NCBI GenBank assembly: GCA_013398955.1
Contig: VWPU01008520.1
Span: forward strand, 124,001 to 188,000
Direction: 5' to 3'
Origin: Callaeas wilsoni
Taxonomy: Eukaryota; Chordata; Aves; Passeriformes; Callaeidae
DNA length: 64,000 nt
Below are positions 13,072-26,811 of this stretch, piece by piece. Both the position numbers and the translations under genes were made by a program. The stretch's first letter is position 1. Each line of letters starts with the position of its first letter. Below the pieces are notes generated by a model, which saw only the letters and a program-made list of their open reading frames with translations, ran no database searches and was not told where the DNA came from.

Positions 13072-16000
13072 TCACAAATGATCTATAAAGAACTAGTTCC
13101 AGCAGGAAGATTAATTTTAAGAAGACTGTTTGACAAGATACCAAGAGAGGCTGGAATACTACTGAGAAACTGAACAAGCTGGACTTGCGCATTTATGTTT
13201 ATTTTTAAGAGACTACATGAAAAAGATTTGAAAATATACACAAAACCAGATTTACTAACTAAAAGTTGTAAAAAATTCTAAAGAGTTGTACAATCATTAC
13301 CTTAGTCATTGTAACTGGGTAGTTTCTTAAATTAATTTACCCTGAAGAATAAGTCATTACTTGATTATCTGATAATATTTTATTTAAAAAACTATCTGCT
13401 TCTTAAATATGGCTGCTATAATAATAATAAGCAGATGATAATGTTGTGTAAAATATGTCAGACTTTAAGGCTGCTGGAATGAGTTGTCAGATTATCAAGT
13501 CAATAGAAAATGTGGAGGCTGAGCAGTATTTTAAATACTTCCCCCAAGAAACTGATATCCTATACATAAACTATATGATCAAAAAAAATATAATCTTGTA
13601 AATGTTTATTGTTGTATTCAGATAAGAGAGTTAGTTTGGAAAAATTAAGTTTACTCTAACACAAAATGTTCCTATCTATTAATGAAACAAATACCTAATG
13701 CTGCTCTAAAAGATGTTTCAAATAGTGTATGTAAAATAAAAATAGGAATAAATAATGTACTTCATCTCACTTTTCACAAATTAACATTTTATATAACAAT
13801 GAAGCAAAAATTCAGACATATTAAGGTTTTTTATGTAACATATCCTATCTTTTGTGTAATTCCTGTTAGGGCATACAGCTTTCAATATTGTTTTTCCATT
13901 CTTATACATGCTTTTTCTGTTGTTACAGCATTAAACTTTATTTTAAGTTGTATTTGAACTTTATTGTTTTAAGTTATTTAAATGTTATTTATAAAAAAAG
14001 ATACTTACTAAGCTGCATCTGTTTCATATGCTTTTAATTCTAAAGAAATAACAAAATGGTCTGGCTGAGATGCATGAATTTTTTTCTGTGACCAGACACA
14101 AAGCCTAGTACACAACCCTCCTGCCAACATACATTGGATGGCAGACAAAAATGACAGCCTGCAGCAAATCATACAATGGACATCTCAAAAGAAACAATGC
14201 AAAAATTTTAAAAATCTATGCCACGTACTCTTGATAATTGAATTACTGGCATGCTCAGAGTTATGCCAGGTAAAAAAGGTTATAGTTCCAGCAGGCACTG
14301 GAAATCATCCTCAGATGGTAAAACCTCCACTCACAGACACAGAAATACGTGCAAGCCTGTGGGACTAGTTTGAAACTACAGCTAAAATCACTGTGACCTG
14401 ATGAAGAAAAGACATCTTCATTTTCTAGCTGTTAAAGTGTTCACCTAAGCCCTACCTGACTTATGCTATATATCGTTTAATTCTGTTCAATTTCCCTACA
14501 CTTTTTCTTGGTTTTGTGATAACTGCACTTAAATAAAGATCACCAAAGACTAGCTAAAGCAGTTGACATGGGACTGGGATAGAGTCAGGTTAATTAAAAA
14601 TGGCCTTAAATGCTCTACGTTGAATAACGAGCGTGTAGAGTTGACCATTTTTTCCTACATGAAACACTTTCATTTTAAGAGCACCCACAGAAAATGGCAA
14701 CAATTTCCTTTGACAAATACTTCTTTCTTAAAAAAAAATCTTGTTTAACAAATAGTGCCATTTGAAAATCAATTATGATATTAGCAAGTCAAAATATCGA
14801 AGATGATATAAACAGACCCATGCAAAAAAATTTGTCAGTACAGCTCTATCAGTAAACCTTCACTGTGCTTTTGCTAGTTTTTTTATTACTTCTTCACTGA
14901 ATGCAACACTGTACCATAAAAGAAGCTTTTTTGCTTGTACTTCTCTGCACTACTTTCTGTGAATATATAAACAGTGAAACAAAGTTCACACTCATGATCA
15001 ACATTAACATATTAGCAGAAGTATCTATATCTAAACTAGGTTAGTTAAAGCTTTGAAATAAAAATGAAAATAACAAAACCTCATTCAGATTGTTTGTGCT
15101 TAAAAGCTTTACTGAAGTTTTAATTAAAATGTATGTATGCACGTTAATATATAAATATATATGTAAAAAATCTTACAATTAAAACCAGATGCAGACAGGC
15201 TCTTTTAAACAATCTTTTGATTATGTAATTCAAGAATATAGAAATACAGTTGAACAAATCCTGAATCCAAATTGTAATTAGCCTTTATTGCTAAATGCTT
15301 TATATAATGAATCACTATCTTACCTCCATTTTCAGGTAAGCCAAGGCTGCTTTATGTTTTACAGCTGTCATAACTGAAATGTGTTCTGTGAGGGAATTGT
15401 TCCCAGAAAGACACCTGACTGCAAATGCTGCAATTCGTCAGTACCACACTCATATATCCTCAGAACTGAGCAATTTTCAATACACCTTTATCTTACAAAA
15501 TCTATTTTTAAATACTGACTCAAAAAAAATCAATTTAGTGTTAAAACCAGAGAATAATAATCAGAAAATTCATAGTGAGGATCTCCAGTAGCAAACTATT
15601 AAAAGAGAAGGATAATAAGAAGAATCTCTTAGATTTTAACAGGAATTAAAATAGATGTCAGAAATCTTCACAAAAGCCTCTTACATCAATTACATCACAA
15701 TCCAATGCAATCTTAACACCAACACACAATATACAATATTGGAGGAAAACACGTTTACACGTAAAGAAATAGATACATCTGTCTGGAAATGGCTTATTAC
15801 TAACCTTTATAATACTAAAAGTTCAAGAAAACTCAGGCAAAGTGGGTCATAAAAGCCAATATCATGTGTAATTTCTTTGGTTTCCCTCCAGAGGCATTGG
15901 CTTTCCTGTAGCTTTTTTCTGTCTTTCCCACCGACACTACACAGTGTGTCCAGACTGGGGTTCAGAAGGGAAACAACTCCTGTGGCCAAAGCAGCCACCT

Positions 16001-16695
16001 ACAACAGCCACTCACATTTCACAGAAACTGCTCCACCACACAGGATCTGTAATTTGAAAGGTCTTACTTACTTACTTTTGTATTACTGCTGATAAACACT
16101 CTGCGACACACAAATGAGCAAATCTCATCTGAGGAATCTCAGACAAGACTGAGGAATCTCCATTTTTGGAGGGTTTTAAGATCTGGACAAAGCCCTGTAC
16201 AACCAGTGTGGGCCCTAATTTCAGCAGGAGATTGGACAAGAGACCTGTAGTACTCTTCCTACTTTAATGAGTCTAGGATTCCATAAGAAAGCTATTTTTC
16301 TTGAAACAATCCCTTCAAACAAGTACATAAAACACATTTTCCATGTTAGGGGGATAATTACACATTTGTCTCATAACTTGTGAGTCTCTAAAGGTATGCA
16401 AAATGGTGTAAATACACTCCATAACACAATAAAAATGACAATTGGATAATATCCATGACCTTTAAAATACGTGATATGGTACAACATGGTCTCACTTTTA
16501 GTTCTGTTGTAGGTACTTTAAAACATGGCTCTGCATAGCATGTGTAATTATCACCTTACTAAATGGTTGATCAATTAAGTATTAAAATACACTTGTCTGT
16601 GTTTTAAATTACTTTATGAAGAAAATATGTATATTCTCTTTGAATAAGCTGAAGCAAGATGTAAGTTGATGTTAAATCAATAAAGTAATGAGAAC
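13072..16695 (+). other. Probable FGF7 3' UTR and downstream DNA
   Basis: AT-rich sequence directly after the FGF7 stop with many ATTTA-type words, for example around 13970-13990, which fits an unstable growth-factor mRNA. Possible polyadenylation words include AATAAA near 14531 and near 16680; which is used cannot be told from sequence. No other gene is seen. Confidence 0.4.
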
Positions 16696-17696
16696 ATCAG
16701 TATTTCATTGCACTCAGTGACCACTATCTGAGTAGTCTAACTATTTCATAAGCCTGTGAAATCTATCTCCTCACTACAAATTTTTCAAACACCGTAATGA
16801 TTTCATAACATTTAACACGTAGAAAAAGGAAGTGACAGATTAGATGATTTTCCCCAAATTAGGAAAACAGTCATCATCAGAGAAGAGATCCATACTCAGA
16901 AATAATTTTTTTTAAACTAGCATTTAGTAACAAAAAAAAAAGGTAGCACAATTGTTTACATCACTAGATGAGTTTTAAAAGGTAACAGTTATTTAAATCA
17001 CATGTTTACTTAATACAGCAGAGAAGGTGAATTTACCAGCAGAAAAAGAAGCTAAATTCTCTATGCTGATAATTTTGAAGATTAGGACTGTACTTAAAGC
17101 AGAAACTAGATGCGAAAAATATTCAAATATTGCACAAGGTTTTTAACATGACATTTATACTAACTTTAAAATACTCCCCCAGCAACATTTCTAAAAAAGC
17201 TTTTTAACACCATACATTGAAATTCATAAAGCAGCAGAATTTAATTATAAACATTTGGGGCATGGGGGCTTAATATAGTATTAAAACTACCAAGTGTTAA
17301 TTCTTGAGATCTGAATATAGCTTCACAATACCTGTCTCAGGAAAGCTAGCTTGTAAATCTCAAGCATTCCAGACACTGAAATTCCATAACTGCTTACATT
17401 CCAGGCCTAAAAAGGGAGATTTTCTTCAATTCTGCCTGGAAGGCCAAACCTAGCTTACCAAGATGGGTTGTTTCATTAGGGAAACTTATTTAGAGACCTG
17501 GCACTTGAAAAGATTGACTCAATACAGAAGGAAAAACAAAATTAATACTTAGAATGAAATTACTTGCTCATGAGAATAATTATTTTACTTCAGTGCTAAC
17601 CAGAAAAGCAGAGGAATTAGAATGAAGATGCATAAATTTGTCCTATAAGGGTTAGAGCCACAGAAGTTAGCCTGGCTCAGTTCTCTTTGCACCCCT

Positions 17697-17925
17697 CCCT
17701 TCAGGAATTTAAATACATTGCTAAGTTTTCCCCTAAGCTAAACAGTCCCAGCTCTCCACCCTTCCCCACGGGAGACATGCACCAGTCCCAAAGCTCCTTT
17801 GTGGCCCTTCACTGGACTCTATCCAGTGTGTCCATGTCTCTCCTGTACTAAGAGCCTAGAACTGAACACAGTACTCCAGGTGTGGTGTCACTGGCGCTAA
17901 GTAGAGAGAAGAATCACTTCCCTTT
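17697..17925 (-). mobile_element. CR1 LINE fragment
   Basis: The minus strand reads the familiar avian CR1 phrase with CACCTGGAGTACTGTGTTCA, followed by GACACACTGGATAGAGTCCA and GGCCACAAAGGAGC. This belongs to the 3' part of the element. It is truncated, diverged and has no usable reading frame. It lies between the FGF7 3' region and the FAM227B exons, inside FAM227B intron space. Confidence 0.85.
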
Positions 17926-17959
17926 TCTTCCAGCTAATCCAGTAATATCTTTATTACCC

Positions 17960-20543
17960 CAGAAACGTTTTTTATAATGTTACATCATATCATTTTAATC
18001 AGAATTCAGGACCAATTCCCTTTACAATTACAACTGGCTGTCCAAACAAACACAATTCACTATTACCTTGGACAGCACCAGTTTTGATGGACAAGAACCC
18101 AGTCCTCAGCTAGTGACTGCTGAGTTTTCAGGGTTCATCTACCGGCCTTTGAAACATTGATCTGCTACAGATTTCTTATATAACTTTCAGCAAGCCACTT
18201 TCAATGTCCTATTTGGTAAGTAAGACAAACAAGTTTGAGTCTGGTACACACTGTTAAAACATCAAACACACACAAATCACCTGACTAATGAAATTACCTG
18301 ACTAATGACACGAGGGCAGCAGAGGAGCTGCAGCTGTCTGTACCCACACTCACAGTGACTTCTGTTGCTACCAGGACACCCCTGTGCCACAGGCAGATCC
18401 GCATCTCTGCTCACAAACAAACGAGCAAACAAACAAGAGCCTGTTTATGTCTGCTTGAGCTGCTCTGATGTTACTGCACAGTACAGGAAAATGGGATGAG
18501 ACTGTTAGAGGAAAGGGAACATCTGAAAGCCATGGACACGCAATTGTTGTGTAAGATACATTAATAGTTCAGCTAACTTGCCTATGCACCCTATTCCTAT
18601 TGATTTCACCAAAACCCAGGCACAAAAGTGGATCTGAACAAGCAACTAACTCCTCAGTGGTCATGAAAGAGAACAAGTGATTATTAAACAAAACTGTGAG
18701 CACCTTGAAAGCCTAAAGCAATAAGGTAGGTAACTACTGGAAGGGCTAAAATAGTAAGGCTTCTCTCTTTTATTTTACTGTCATAGGAAAAAAAAAAGTC
18801 ATTATATCTTGGCAAAAAAAGTCAACATAACAGCTACAGTGACTTCAAAATTACTGTCATTAAAACAAGCTCCCTGAGGTCAGAAGTGTTAATCAACAGC
18901 TGAGGTGATTTATTGAACCTCCTTCACAAATAATCACTTTCTACTTGTTTTCATATTCTTGTTTCTATATACTAGCAAAGTACCAAGCTCTGAAAGGAAA
19001 TATGATTATACTGGAATGAAACCACTGGATTTTATAAAAATCAGGCAAATGTTTCCACTGGGTTTAGATTTTTGGGTTTAAAAAAATACCCAAAAATGTT
19101 CAAAAACACAGATACATTTCTGTTTCTAAACACTGTACTGCAAACCGAGCAACACACAAAAAATGGATTCTGTAAACAAGAATTTCCTTTCAAGACTGTA
19201 ACTTGAGAGTAAAACAGACTTTCAATTTTAAAGAAACCATTAATCGTACTTATAAAGAAACACTAAAGTAAAAAAGGAAAATTATTCAGGAAAGCTAACA
19301 GGCAATACGTAAGGACAGTGAGATAGGTCACTTTATTAAGTCACAGCTGTGATAGCCAGTCTACACAAAGATTCTATAAAGCTATATCCATTTGCAGAGA
19401 CTGAATCCTTCAGCTAGGTCTCAAGACGAACTCTCCTCTTTGCTTAGGTAGCCTCACACAGTTCTTTTACATCCACACTACAAGAGCAAGCTTTGTGGAA
19501 ATCATGGCACATGACAGAACTCTTCCCATCCTCTGATGTGTCTGCAGTACCTCATTAATTCAGGATTTCTGAGTACAGCATGTTCCAAACCTTCTCTCCT
19601 TAACATTAACAGACACAAGAGACAACCTTCCATCTTTTCCTAACTGTAGAGAAAACGTATCAGAGTGGTATCATTGAAAACGGTAGGGTCTGGGGACTGG
19701 GAGTGCAAACTTACAAGTTTTCACTCAGATATTTTCATCTGAATTATTTCAGAACAAAAATAAGGTTTTCCTATTTTGAATGAATGGGGAATGATCTAAA
19801 TTCAGAAAAAGCACATAAGCCCATGAAAACAAAACAAATGAGGGGGAATAAAGACAAGGATAGGAAAAGTTATGGTTGTGGTTGGTGCAGACTGACAAAA
19901 AGGATCAAGAAAACATTGGTTGCATAAAACTGTGGCTGTAGATGCTTGAAGGAAAACAGTAATTTCAGGAAAGGGGAAGAGAGAAGAAACTAGCTACCCT
20001 GAAGGAACAAAATGCTGGATAACATTCAGAAAGGGAGCAAGTTAGAAGCAATATCAGCACAAGCTTGAAAAAAAGAAGCTAAAATAGCGGCCATGAGAAA
20101 GAACAGAAGGCTAGACTGAAAGAATAAAAATCAAGGTCTGATCCATCGGGAGAGTGAAGACAAGGGGGTAAAAGATGCTACAGTTCAAGACATACCGAAA
20201 ATGGGATCCAGATACCAGAGAAAGGAGTAGAAAAAAGAGTGGCTGTCATTAGTATAAGAAAACTGACAAATCAAACCAAGATGGAGTATCAGCAACTTCT
20301 TTAAACACTTTGCAATATTGTTTATGACTTAATCAAATGCACTTATCAATATATTGGCAGGATATATGTCTAGAGTTGATCAAAATTCACAGTTAATTTT
20401 GAATTGCTTTAACATTTTGGTTTTGTGCAAAATAAACTGAAAATATTAGTAACAATTTATGTTGACAATTGAGATTTTGCCATGTACTGTAAGTTTCATT
20501 CCAAAATCTATGGTAACATGCATTATGTGTTTAAAATATTTAC
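17960..20543. other. Noncoding stretch, nothing recognised
   Basis: AT-rich sequence with a purine-rich patch at about 19780-20280. By position it is FAM227B intron. I see no exon, RNA gene or clear repeat that I can support. Confidence 0.4.
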
Positions 20544-20684
20544 AAGACTGACTGGCTGCTGCACAACTGGCAGATGCACCAGCTTGTATTTTAGCAGCAG
20601 CATCTTTACTAGTATGATTTACTGGGGCAGCCTTAGAGCTTTTGAGATTCCATTTCTTCCACACATATTTCCTTGGTTTTAGAC
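20544..20684 (-). CDS. FAM227B: FAM227B exon (end of FWWh domain)
   Basis: Read on the minus strand, an AG acceptor (aattttag) is followed by a frame starting LKPRKYVWKKWNLKSS and then an alanine- and serine-rich tail. A donor GTAAAT is possible at 20543. The first codon is completed by the single G left by the exon at 22101-22227, giving the run WIT-G-LKPRKYVWKKWN, the W..W ending typical of the FAM227 (FWWh) domain. FAM227B surrounds FGF7 on the opposite strand in mammals, which this order reproduces. Its molecular function is not established. The exon itself is undamaged, but its neighbour has a stop codon. The 3' border is uncertain. Confidence 0.7.
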
Positions 20685-22100
20685 CTAAAATTAAAAAATT
20701 TAATTTAGAAAAATGTTTATGTGAATTTTGGAAATCACCCTAAGAATATCTCCAAATGAAATTAAAATTGTTTTATTTCCTGTCTCCAATGTGCAAATTT
20801 TTATGCCACTGTCAACTTTAAGCATGGGATCCAAGCCTGTTAACTGAAATAATTATATTCATATACTTAAAGTCAACCAGAACAGTTTTTGCTATCTCCC
20901 TTCTGCTTCTACTTCAGTTTGCACATGGGTGAATATCCTTACTTTGTGGTTGTTCCAATTCTGGTAATTTAATATATTTGCATATGTTTTGTTGAGGTTG
21001 CGAATTATTCTCGCAGCAATACTTAATTTACTTTACTCCGTGGTTTGCAGTCTTCATTCCACTAGAATTTAACACAGCTCCCACACCATAAGTTTCACAC
21101 AGACACAGAATCTGTGCCATAGCAGTGGTCTCCTAGAGTCCTGGGATTTTTTCTGGTCTGACTAAATTTCAGTTAAATCCATCCATTATCTGTTTATAGT
21201 GGTTACACATTACGGAGAATACTGCGGGCTTATCCAGCTCTTCCAAGTTAAAGGCCCTTCAGGAGTTTGGAGCATGTATAACTTTGATGTATGTAAACGT
21301 TCTTTAAATCAAATTTTTCAGGGTGATCTTTTTCTACATACAATTTTCTCTGTCTGTAACTAAAAAGAAAATTCTGCCCAACAAACAGTGACCGACATAG
21401 AGAAAAGTTTTGAGAAAATATTCTACATCTACTTCAAAAACATATTTCTATTGCGTTTGTCACTCAGTTTCAACATACAAGATAATGAAATCCACATTGT
21501 CATGAAATCTAAATAAATGAGCACTAAAGATAGAAATCTGCTCTAAATCTAAGTTTTGGAATGGATATCAAATGACATATGCAATCTAAAAATCATAAAC
21601 TTTTACTGTCAAAACATGCAGATATTTAATGGTAATATAATACTACTTCCAATAGAAATTTCTAGGACAGGTATAGTCTGAATTGTGTGAGAATATTTAT
21701 AAAAAGTGGCTCTTTTTTATAGAAAGATACCTTCAAGACCACCTACAAACAGCTGCTTTTGCCAAAAACATTTTGAGATGTTTCATCGAGTTTTGTTTTT
21801 CTTATGAAGAAATAATGCCATGGACAGTTAGTTCAGATTCCTTTCCAGGGTACTGCTTTAAAATATTTATCCATATTTATATACCTACAGCCAGTACTAA
21901 GAAATCATCATTATTATTACTGAGCAGAAAAAGCCAGCTTTGACACCAGTATTTCTAGTACAGCATTTTCTATGTACGTATACATGTATGTCATTACACA
22001 CATAAGGCAATAGATACAAAGGCAACAGATTCTCACTGAAATGCACAGCTGGTAGTCTGGAAAAAATACGCCTCAGGGAAAGGAAAAAAACCACCAGTAC

Positions 22101-22227
22101 CTGTTATCCACTGAAAAACTAAGTCTACCAGTCCTTCCTTAAAGTCATCATCAAAATATTTAATAGATTCAGGAAACACTTCCCAGAAAGCAACATAAAT
22201 GACTTGTGACACTCAATCAGGATACAC
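22101..22227 (-). pseudogene. FAM227B: FAM227B exon with in-frame TGA
   Basis: The 127-bp exon on the minus strand runs from acceptor TTTTGTCAG to donor GTACTGG. Its frame reads VYPD, a stop, then VSQVIYVAFWEVFPESIKYF and DDDFKEGLVDLVFQWIT. This is a clear match in spacing and hydrophobic pattern to the core of the FAM227 (FWWh) domain. It is in phase with the exons on both sides. The TGA at 22213-22215 sits where family members continue without interruption. An alternative acceptor at TTGAG would skip the stop but shift the frame relative to the previous exon. The gene may be broken in this individual or species, or the base may be a sequencing error. Confidence 0.72.
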
Positions 22228-22646
22228 CTGACAAAATAAGAATAACACCACATCTAAAAAGTCTACAAAAGAGATTTCATATTGTAATTTTTTAAATTAA
22301 TGTAAAAATATTCAAGTGAACTGTAGCAATTGCAACGACCTTCTGCTAAAGAAAAAAGGCTTTTTAAAATCACATCATTTAATATTATTATTTAATTTTA
22401 CTATTCACATATTATGCGAGCCAAAAACTCCCTTTAATAACCACCCACGATAATTTCCAGCTTTTCCTTGCCAGTTCTGGTTCTCTCTCTCTGGTACTTC
22501 CATGCATGTGCTTCCAGCTGTCTAGTGGAGGCAAAAGCTGCCAATCTGGATGCAGGTACATTGGCTTAAGTGTCACATTAACACTTTTATGTGCCAAACT
22601 GCAGAAGCTACCCATGTATCACTGAAAATGCTACTGGTACTCTTAC

Positions 22647-22736
22647 CTGAGAAAAAGCATCTTTAGCATCCCTGGGAACATGAAGGAAATGTGCCACAAA
22701 ATCTGCCATTCTGACAAACACGTGCTCTTGGTTAGG
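22647..22736 (-). CDS. FAM227B: FAM227B exon (FWWh domain, central part)
   Basis: The 90-bp exon on the minus strand has a good pyrimidine tract and acceptor (ccctttgaag) and a strong donor (CAG|GTAAGA). It encodes PNQEHVFVRMADFVAHFLHV followed by PRDAKDAFSQ. The R-M/I-A-D-F-V pattern followed by a K-D-x-F word is the expected segment before the YPD exon. It begins and ends at codon borders, so it joins in frame to 22101-22227. Confidence 0.68.
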
Positions 22737-25700
22737 CTTCAAAGGGGGAAAAAATCAGGGCAAAGATACCAACATAAATTCAGATTGGCTGTGTGCAAAA
22801 TATTGATGCACAACATTGTAAAAGCTCACAGTTATGGGAGGTGAGGCACTGCCAACACAAAGGAACGGCACTGGAACACATATCCCCAAATTAGTGCCCT
22901 CTCTTACCCCATCATTCTTCTAAACATTTTAACAACTTCTAAGCGTTTCTTTCGAGTACATTGGAGTAGTTCCTGATTCAGAATAGCACTGAAAACCACA
23001 CATTATCTGAAGCATATGTTAAGTTTATCAGCCAACAATTAAGATGGAATCTAAGTGAGACACTGAACCAAAGCCAGTGTACATAATCACAGCCTCCTGC
23101 CACGGGAATATGTTCCTCCTCTTCTTAATAAAGAACATAGTGATCACCTGAGGTAACAGAACCCATACATATTTGATTTATGCTCTTAACCTAAATATTC
23201 CAAACTCATACCTTTTATAAATTTTAGCACCATTACACAAAGTAAGCAAAGTAAAATAAACAGTCAATTCCATCTAAAAGCTTATTTTAAGCTTCATGAT
23301 ATAAACCTGCTAACTAAACTAATTCTTCATACGTTCAACTACTGCTTTTTAAAGTTACACGAAAAGTTAATCTTGGACCTACAGCTGATGTAGCTGAGCT
23401 GCATGAGTAAAACACTTGCATTTTTGTACTTTGAGAGTATGCTGATTATTTGTTTGATAATAACAGATCTAAGACTACTTAAAATTAATTTATGTGTTAA
23501 ACTTCTGGAGAAACCACAACCACAAAGAATCCTGAAACACTGCAATAGATTATTTTGAGAGAAACAGACTTCTCCAGACTTTGAGAACAATTTTCTATCA
23601 AAACAACAAAAAAATATTCAGTACACTGAATGCAGGGATTTAAAAACTCCTAAAACCAAAGAACAACTCGTAACTAGACAAAGGTAAAAAGTACAAGGAT
23701 TTTAATTTGAAACACGATCTGCAAGCATACAGGAACTTCTTTCAGCTTGCAGAAATACTGAAGGGAAAAACTTGCAGGGCGAATGCTTAGCTTTTACTGA
23801 GAGGAACAAAAGCAGCTTCTCTGGGTATCTCAGCACTAGGCTGTCAAAATACAGGGACTGATCTGCATTTGGCAGATACCTGCAACTCTCTCAGCCTGTT
23901 ACTGATTTTTTTTTTAATTTTCAGTAAAACTAAAAGTCTAAACATCAAAGGTTTAAACCACAAAAATGTTTTTGTTTGATACAAAATTAGTAAGGCATCC
24001 AGTCACACCTGTGGCATTGAATTTATAACATACTTTTAAAATATGTAAGAACAGAAATATTGTAAATAACCACAATTAAAGAGCAGATGAAGACACTGGA
24101 CTAAGATGTTCTAGGAGGCAAGCACTGATCCTAAGTTGTGCCAAAACTGTGTGAAGAAGTGCTAACAGGACTTCCATATTCCTTGCATTTTGCTTATCTG
24201 GATATATTTGCACATATTTAAGCACAAATAAACAAAAAGTTTTTATCAGCGTACAAAAGGAGGCATTTCAGAAAGCATCATCAGCTTCTGTCAGTGAATT
24301 ACAAATGCCTCTAACAGGAATAGCTGTAAATTATAAACTCATGTAAGATTTTCATCCAGTGCAAGTAGTAAGATCTATGGCTATTCTTTGGGTGCCAAGA
24401 CATTAGGTTTTATGGGAAAAAAAAAAAGGCATTTAATGTTTTCTAGGACTAGTGATTACTTCTGTACATTGTCAAGTCCAACCAGCATGCTGCTTTGGGT
24501 GTGTTTTTAACATTTTTCCTCAAAAATGTTGCATTTGCCCACACGTTTTGTGGCAAGTGCTATCAACAGTTCAGTATTCAGACACAGTTTAAGGCTGCTC
24601 AAACATCTGAATTTTAAATCTACCCTTCACTCTGCACAACTTGTTTTTATCAGCTTGACAGTATTTGGACATGGACAAATGACAGGAATTAGGTTTCCTT
24701 CATTTATAAATGTGAAGCAGTCAAAATTCACTCAGAATATTTACAGTATTCTTAAGTCTTATGAGTTAGTAACTATTTTAACATAGATTGTGAAATTCAA
24801 TCAGTGTAATACTATTTGATGATAGGTTAATTTGCAAAAAATAGTAAAATAATGTTTAATAATAATAGCAACATGCAAAATAGTTCAAAAGTCAGGATTT
24901 CGGAGAGATTGTTTTATGTTGGTGATAACAATGATCTGGTGAATATTGGGAATCTGTTCCTCTTTATATATATTTCTGTACCAATACAATGCTGCTGAAC
25001 CTACAGCATAAAGGAAGTATTTTTGATGGCTAATTATGAAATTTAAAAAATATTTTTATAGTGAGAATTCAAATTTGTTTGTAAAATAAATGACTTCTTT
25101 ATGCTTTAATTTAATACTCTAAGTATGTATATTTATGTAGTCTGTATTTTATTACATCAAGCATTTACATGTTAAAGATAAATATTAATGAAAGCTTACA
25201 CATTTCCAAGTCAAAATTGTAAAAGAATCTAGAACCTTGGCCCTTACCAGCCTTGAATTCTGACTCCAGCCCCAACTGACCTTCCCAAGGAGAAAGCCAC
25301 CCTGACCAAGCAGCCTCAGAACAGCGATCAGTGCCTGAAGCAGATCACAAAGGCAGAAGAGGCACAGTCCAAAATCAGCTCTGGTTTTTTCAACTGTTAT
25401 TTAAAATCCTGAATTCACAGGAAAAGACTGTGACTTCTCATTTGTCTTCTCTAAAGTATTTAAAGCCATAGATAATTCCCACTGAAGTTCAGTAAAAAAC
25501 CCTAGAATTTACAATTTTTATGGTTAAGTCAATCATCATATTTACACAGTATTTGGAATTTCCATTACCCAATATGTCTGAATTCATGTAATCTTAGAAA
25601 AACTGACTGACTTAGTTTGGTGTCAGAGGTATTTCTTTGACTTCCAAGTCAAATCATATTCATAAGACAGAATGCTGTGTACTTTTTTACATGCAAGCTA

Positions 25701-26047
25701 AAAAAACCTCACCTCTACATTTCTACCATTTGACTCTTCAGCAACGTGTCTGGGAACCTGAAAACTTTATCAATACTTATTTCATAATTAATTCTATTTC
25801 ACACAATGAAAGAATATGTTCAGCTAAGACAATTCACACTATGAACTGCGAATATACTTCCGATAAGGAACAAAGGTCTAAAACTGGTACTTTAGGTGAC
25901 TACAAGATACTCTTGGAGATATAAAGAAACCAAAGTACTTTTCCAAGCTGGGGTTTTTTTAACCCCCTAAAAAACATAGAGAGATAGGTGCAATTCCATT
26001 TCTGTACCCAAGGGGAAAAAAAATCAAAATTTGATCTTTCTTGTCTT
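22737..26047. other. Intron-like stretch, nothing recognised
   Basis: AT-rich sequence in FAM227B intron space. Short open frames on both strands look random. No repeat family is recognised with confidence. Confidence 0.4.
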
Positions 26048-26127
26048 ATCCATAAAAAGAATTAAAAATATTTAATACTCCTTTGCTATCCATAAAAAGA
26101 ATTTAAAATATTTAATACTCCTTTGCT
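26048..26127 (+). repeat. Tandem duplication, 40-bp unit, two copies
   Basis: A unit beginning ATCCATAAAAAGAATT and ending CTCCTTTGCT occurs twice head to tail with a period of exactly 40 bases and only one or two differences. It is noncoding and probably a recent slippage or local duplication. Confidence 0.9.
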
Positions 26128-26747
26128 TTCCACATTTCGTGTCTGAGTCAGAGCTTCCTGTGTAGTAATTTGCTCAGTAACAATGTCTTAGAAAAATCAG
26201 CAAGGTTTAGCTAGAAATAGGGGCTGGATTGATGATTTCATTGATTAGAAGCTCCAATCAGGCAAAGACCTTACATATATCTGGATCTACATCTAAATGT
26301 GTCTACACACAAGACTTAACACACTGTACAGGCCCCCTGCATCACTGGAATGGTTGGAAGGCTTAAAAGTTATCATTTGAGGCTCCTCTATCCCTTATTA
26401 ACACCACAGTCCATGGAGAACATGCTTACATAGACTTTTGCATGCACTTTGTTTAGGTCTAAACAAAATGTTCCTAAAACCCAGGCAGAACTGGAACTTT
26501 AGTTTATTAGGCTTTTTTAGATTATAAAATTGACATTTCACTCTCACAGACTTACCTGGACCAACGCCTGTCAGGTGCTCTGTTCAAGGGCAGAAAGATG
26601 TTCCTCTAGACACCACTGGGCCACACTGGCATGAAAACACTTTTGGAGCACTTTTCTGTGCTTCAGTGACGTGTTTACTCTCTTCTCCAAGTCTGAGAGT
26701 GGTCTTATGTTCACACAGATATTTACATATAACACTAAAGGAATAAT

Positions 26748-26811
26748 CTTTTTGTAACTTACCCACCAAAAAGTAAAGCTCATCAAGAGAGACACAACTC
26801 AGCCATTCCTT
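26748..26811 (-). pseudogene. FAM227B: Possible decayed FAM227B exon carrying the FWW motif
   Basis: After an acceptor TGATTGCAG the minus strand has a frame reading SLLMSFTFWWVSYKK, which resembles the FWW motif that names the FAM227 domain. It would end at a codon border just before the PNQEHVF exon at 22736, as the family requires. However, the same frame has a TGA at 26799-26801, and the expected donor reads ATTATT instead of GT. A strong GTAAGT within the block right after FWW could also be used. The match is short, so this remains tentative. Confidence 0.35.
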
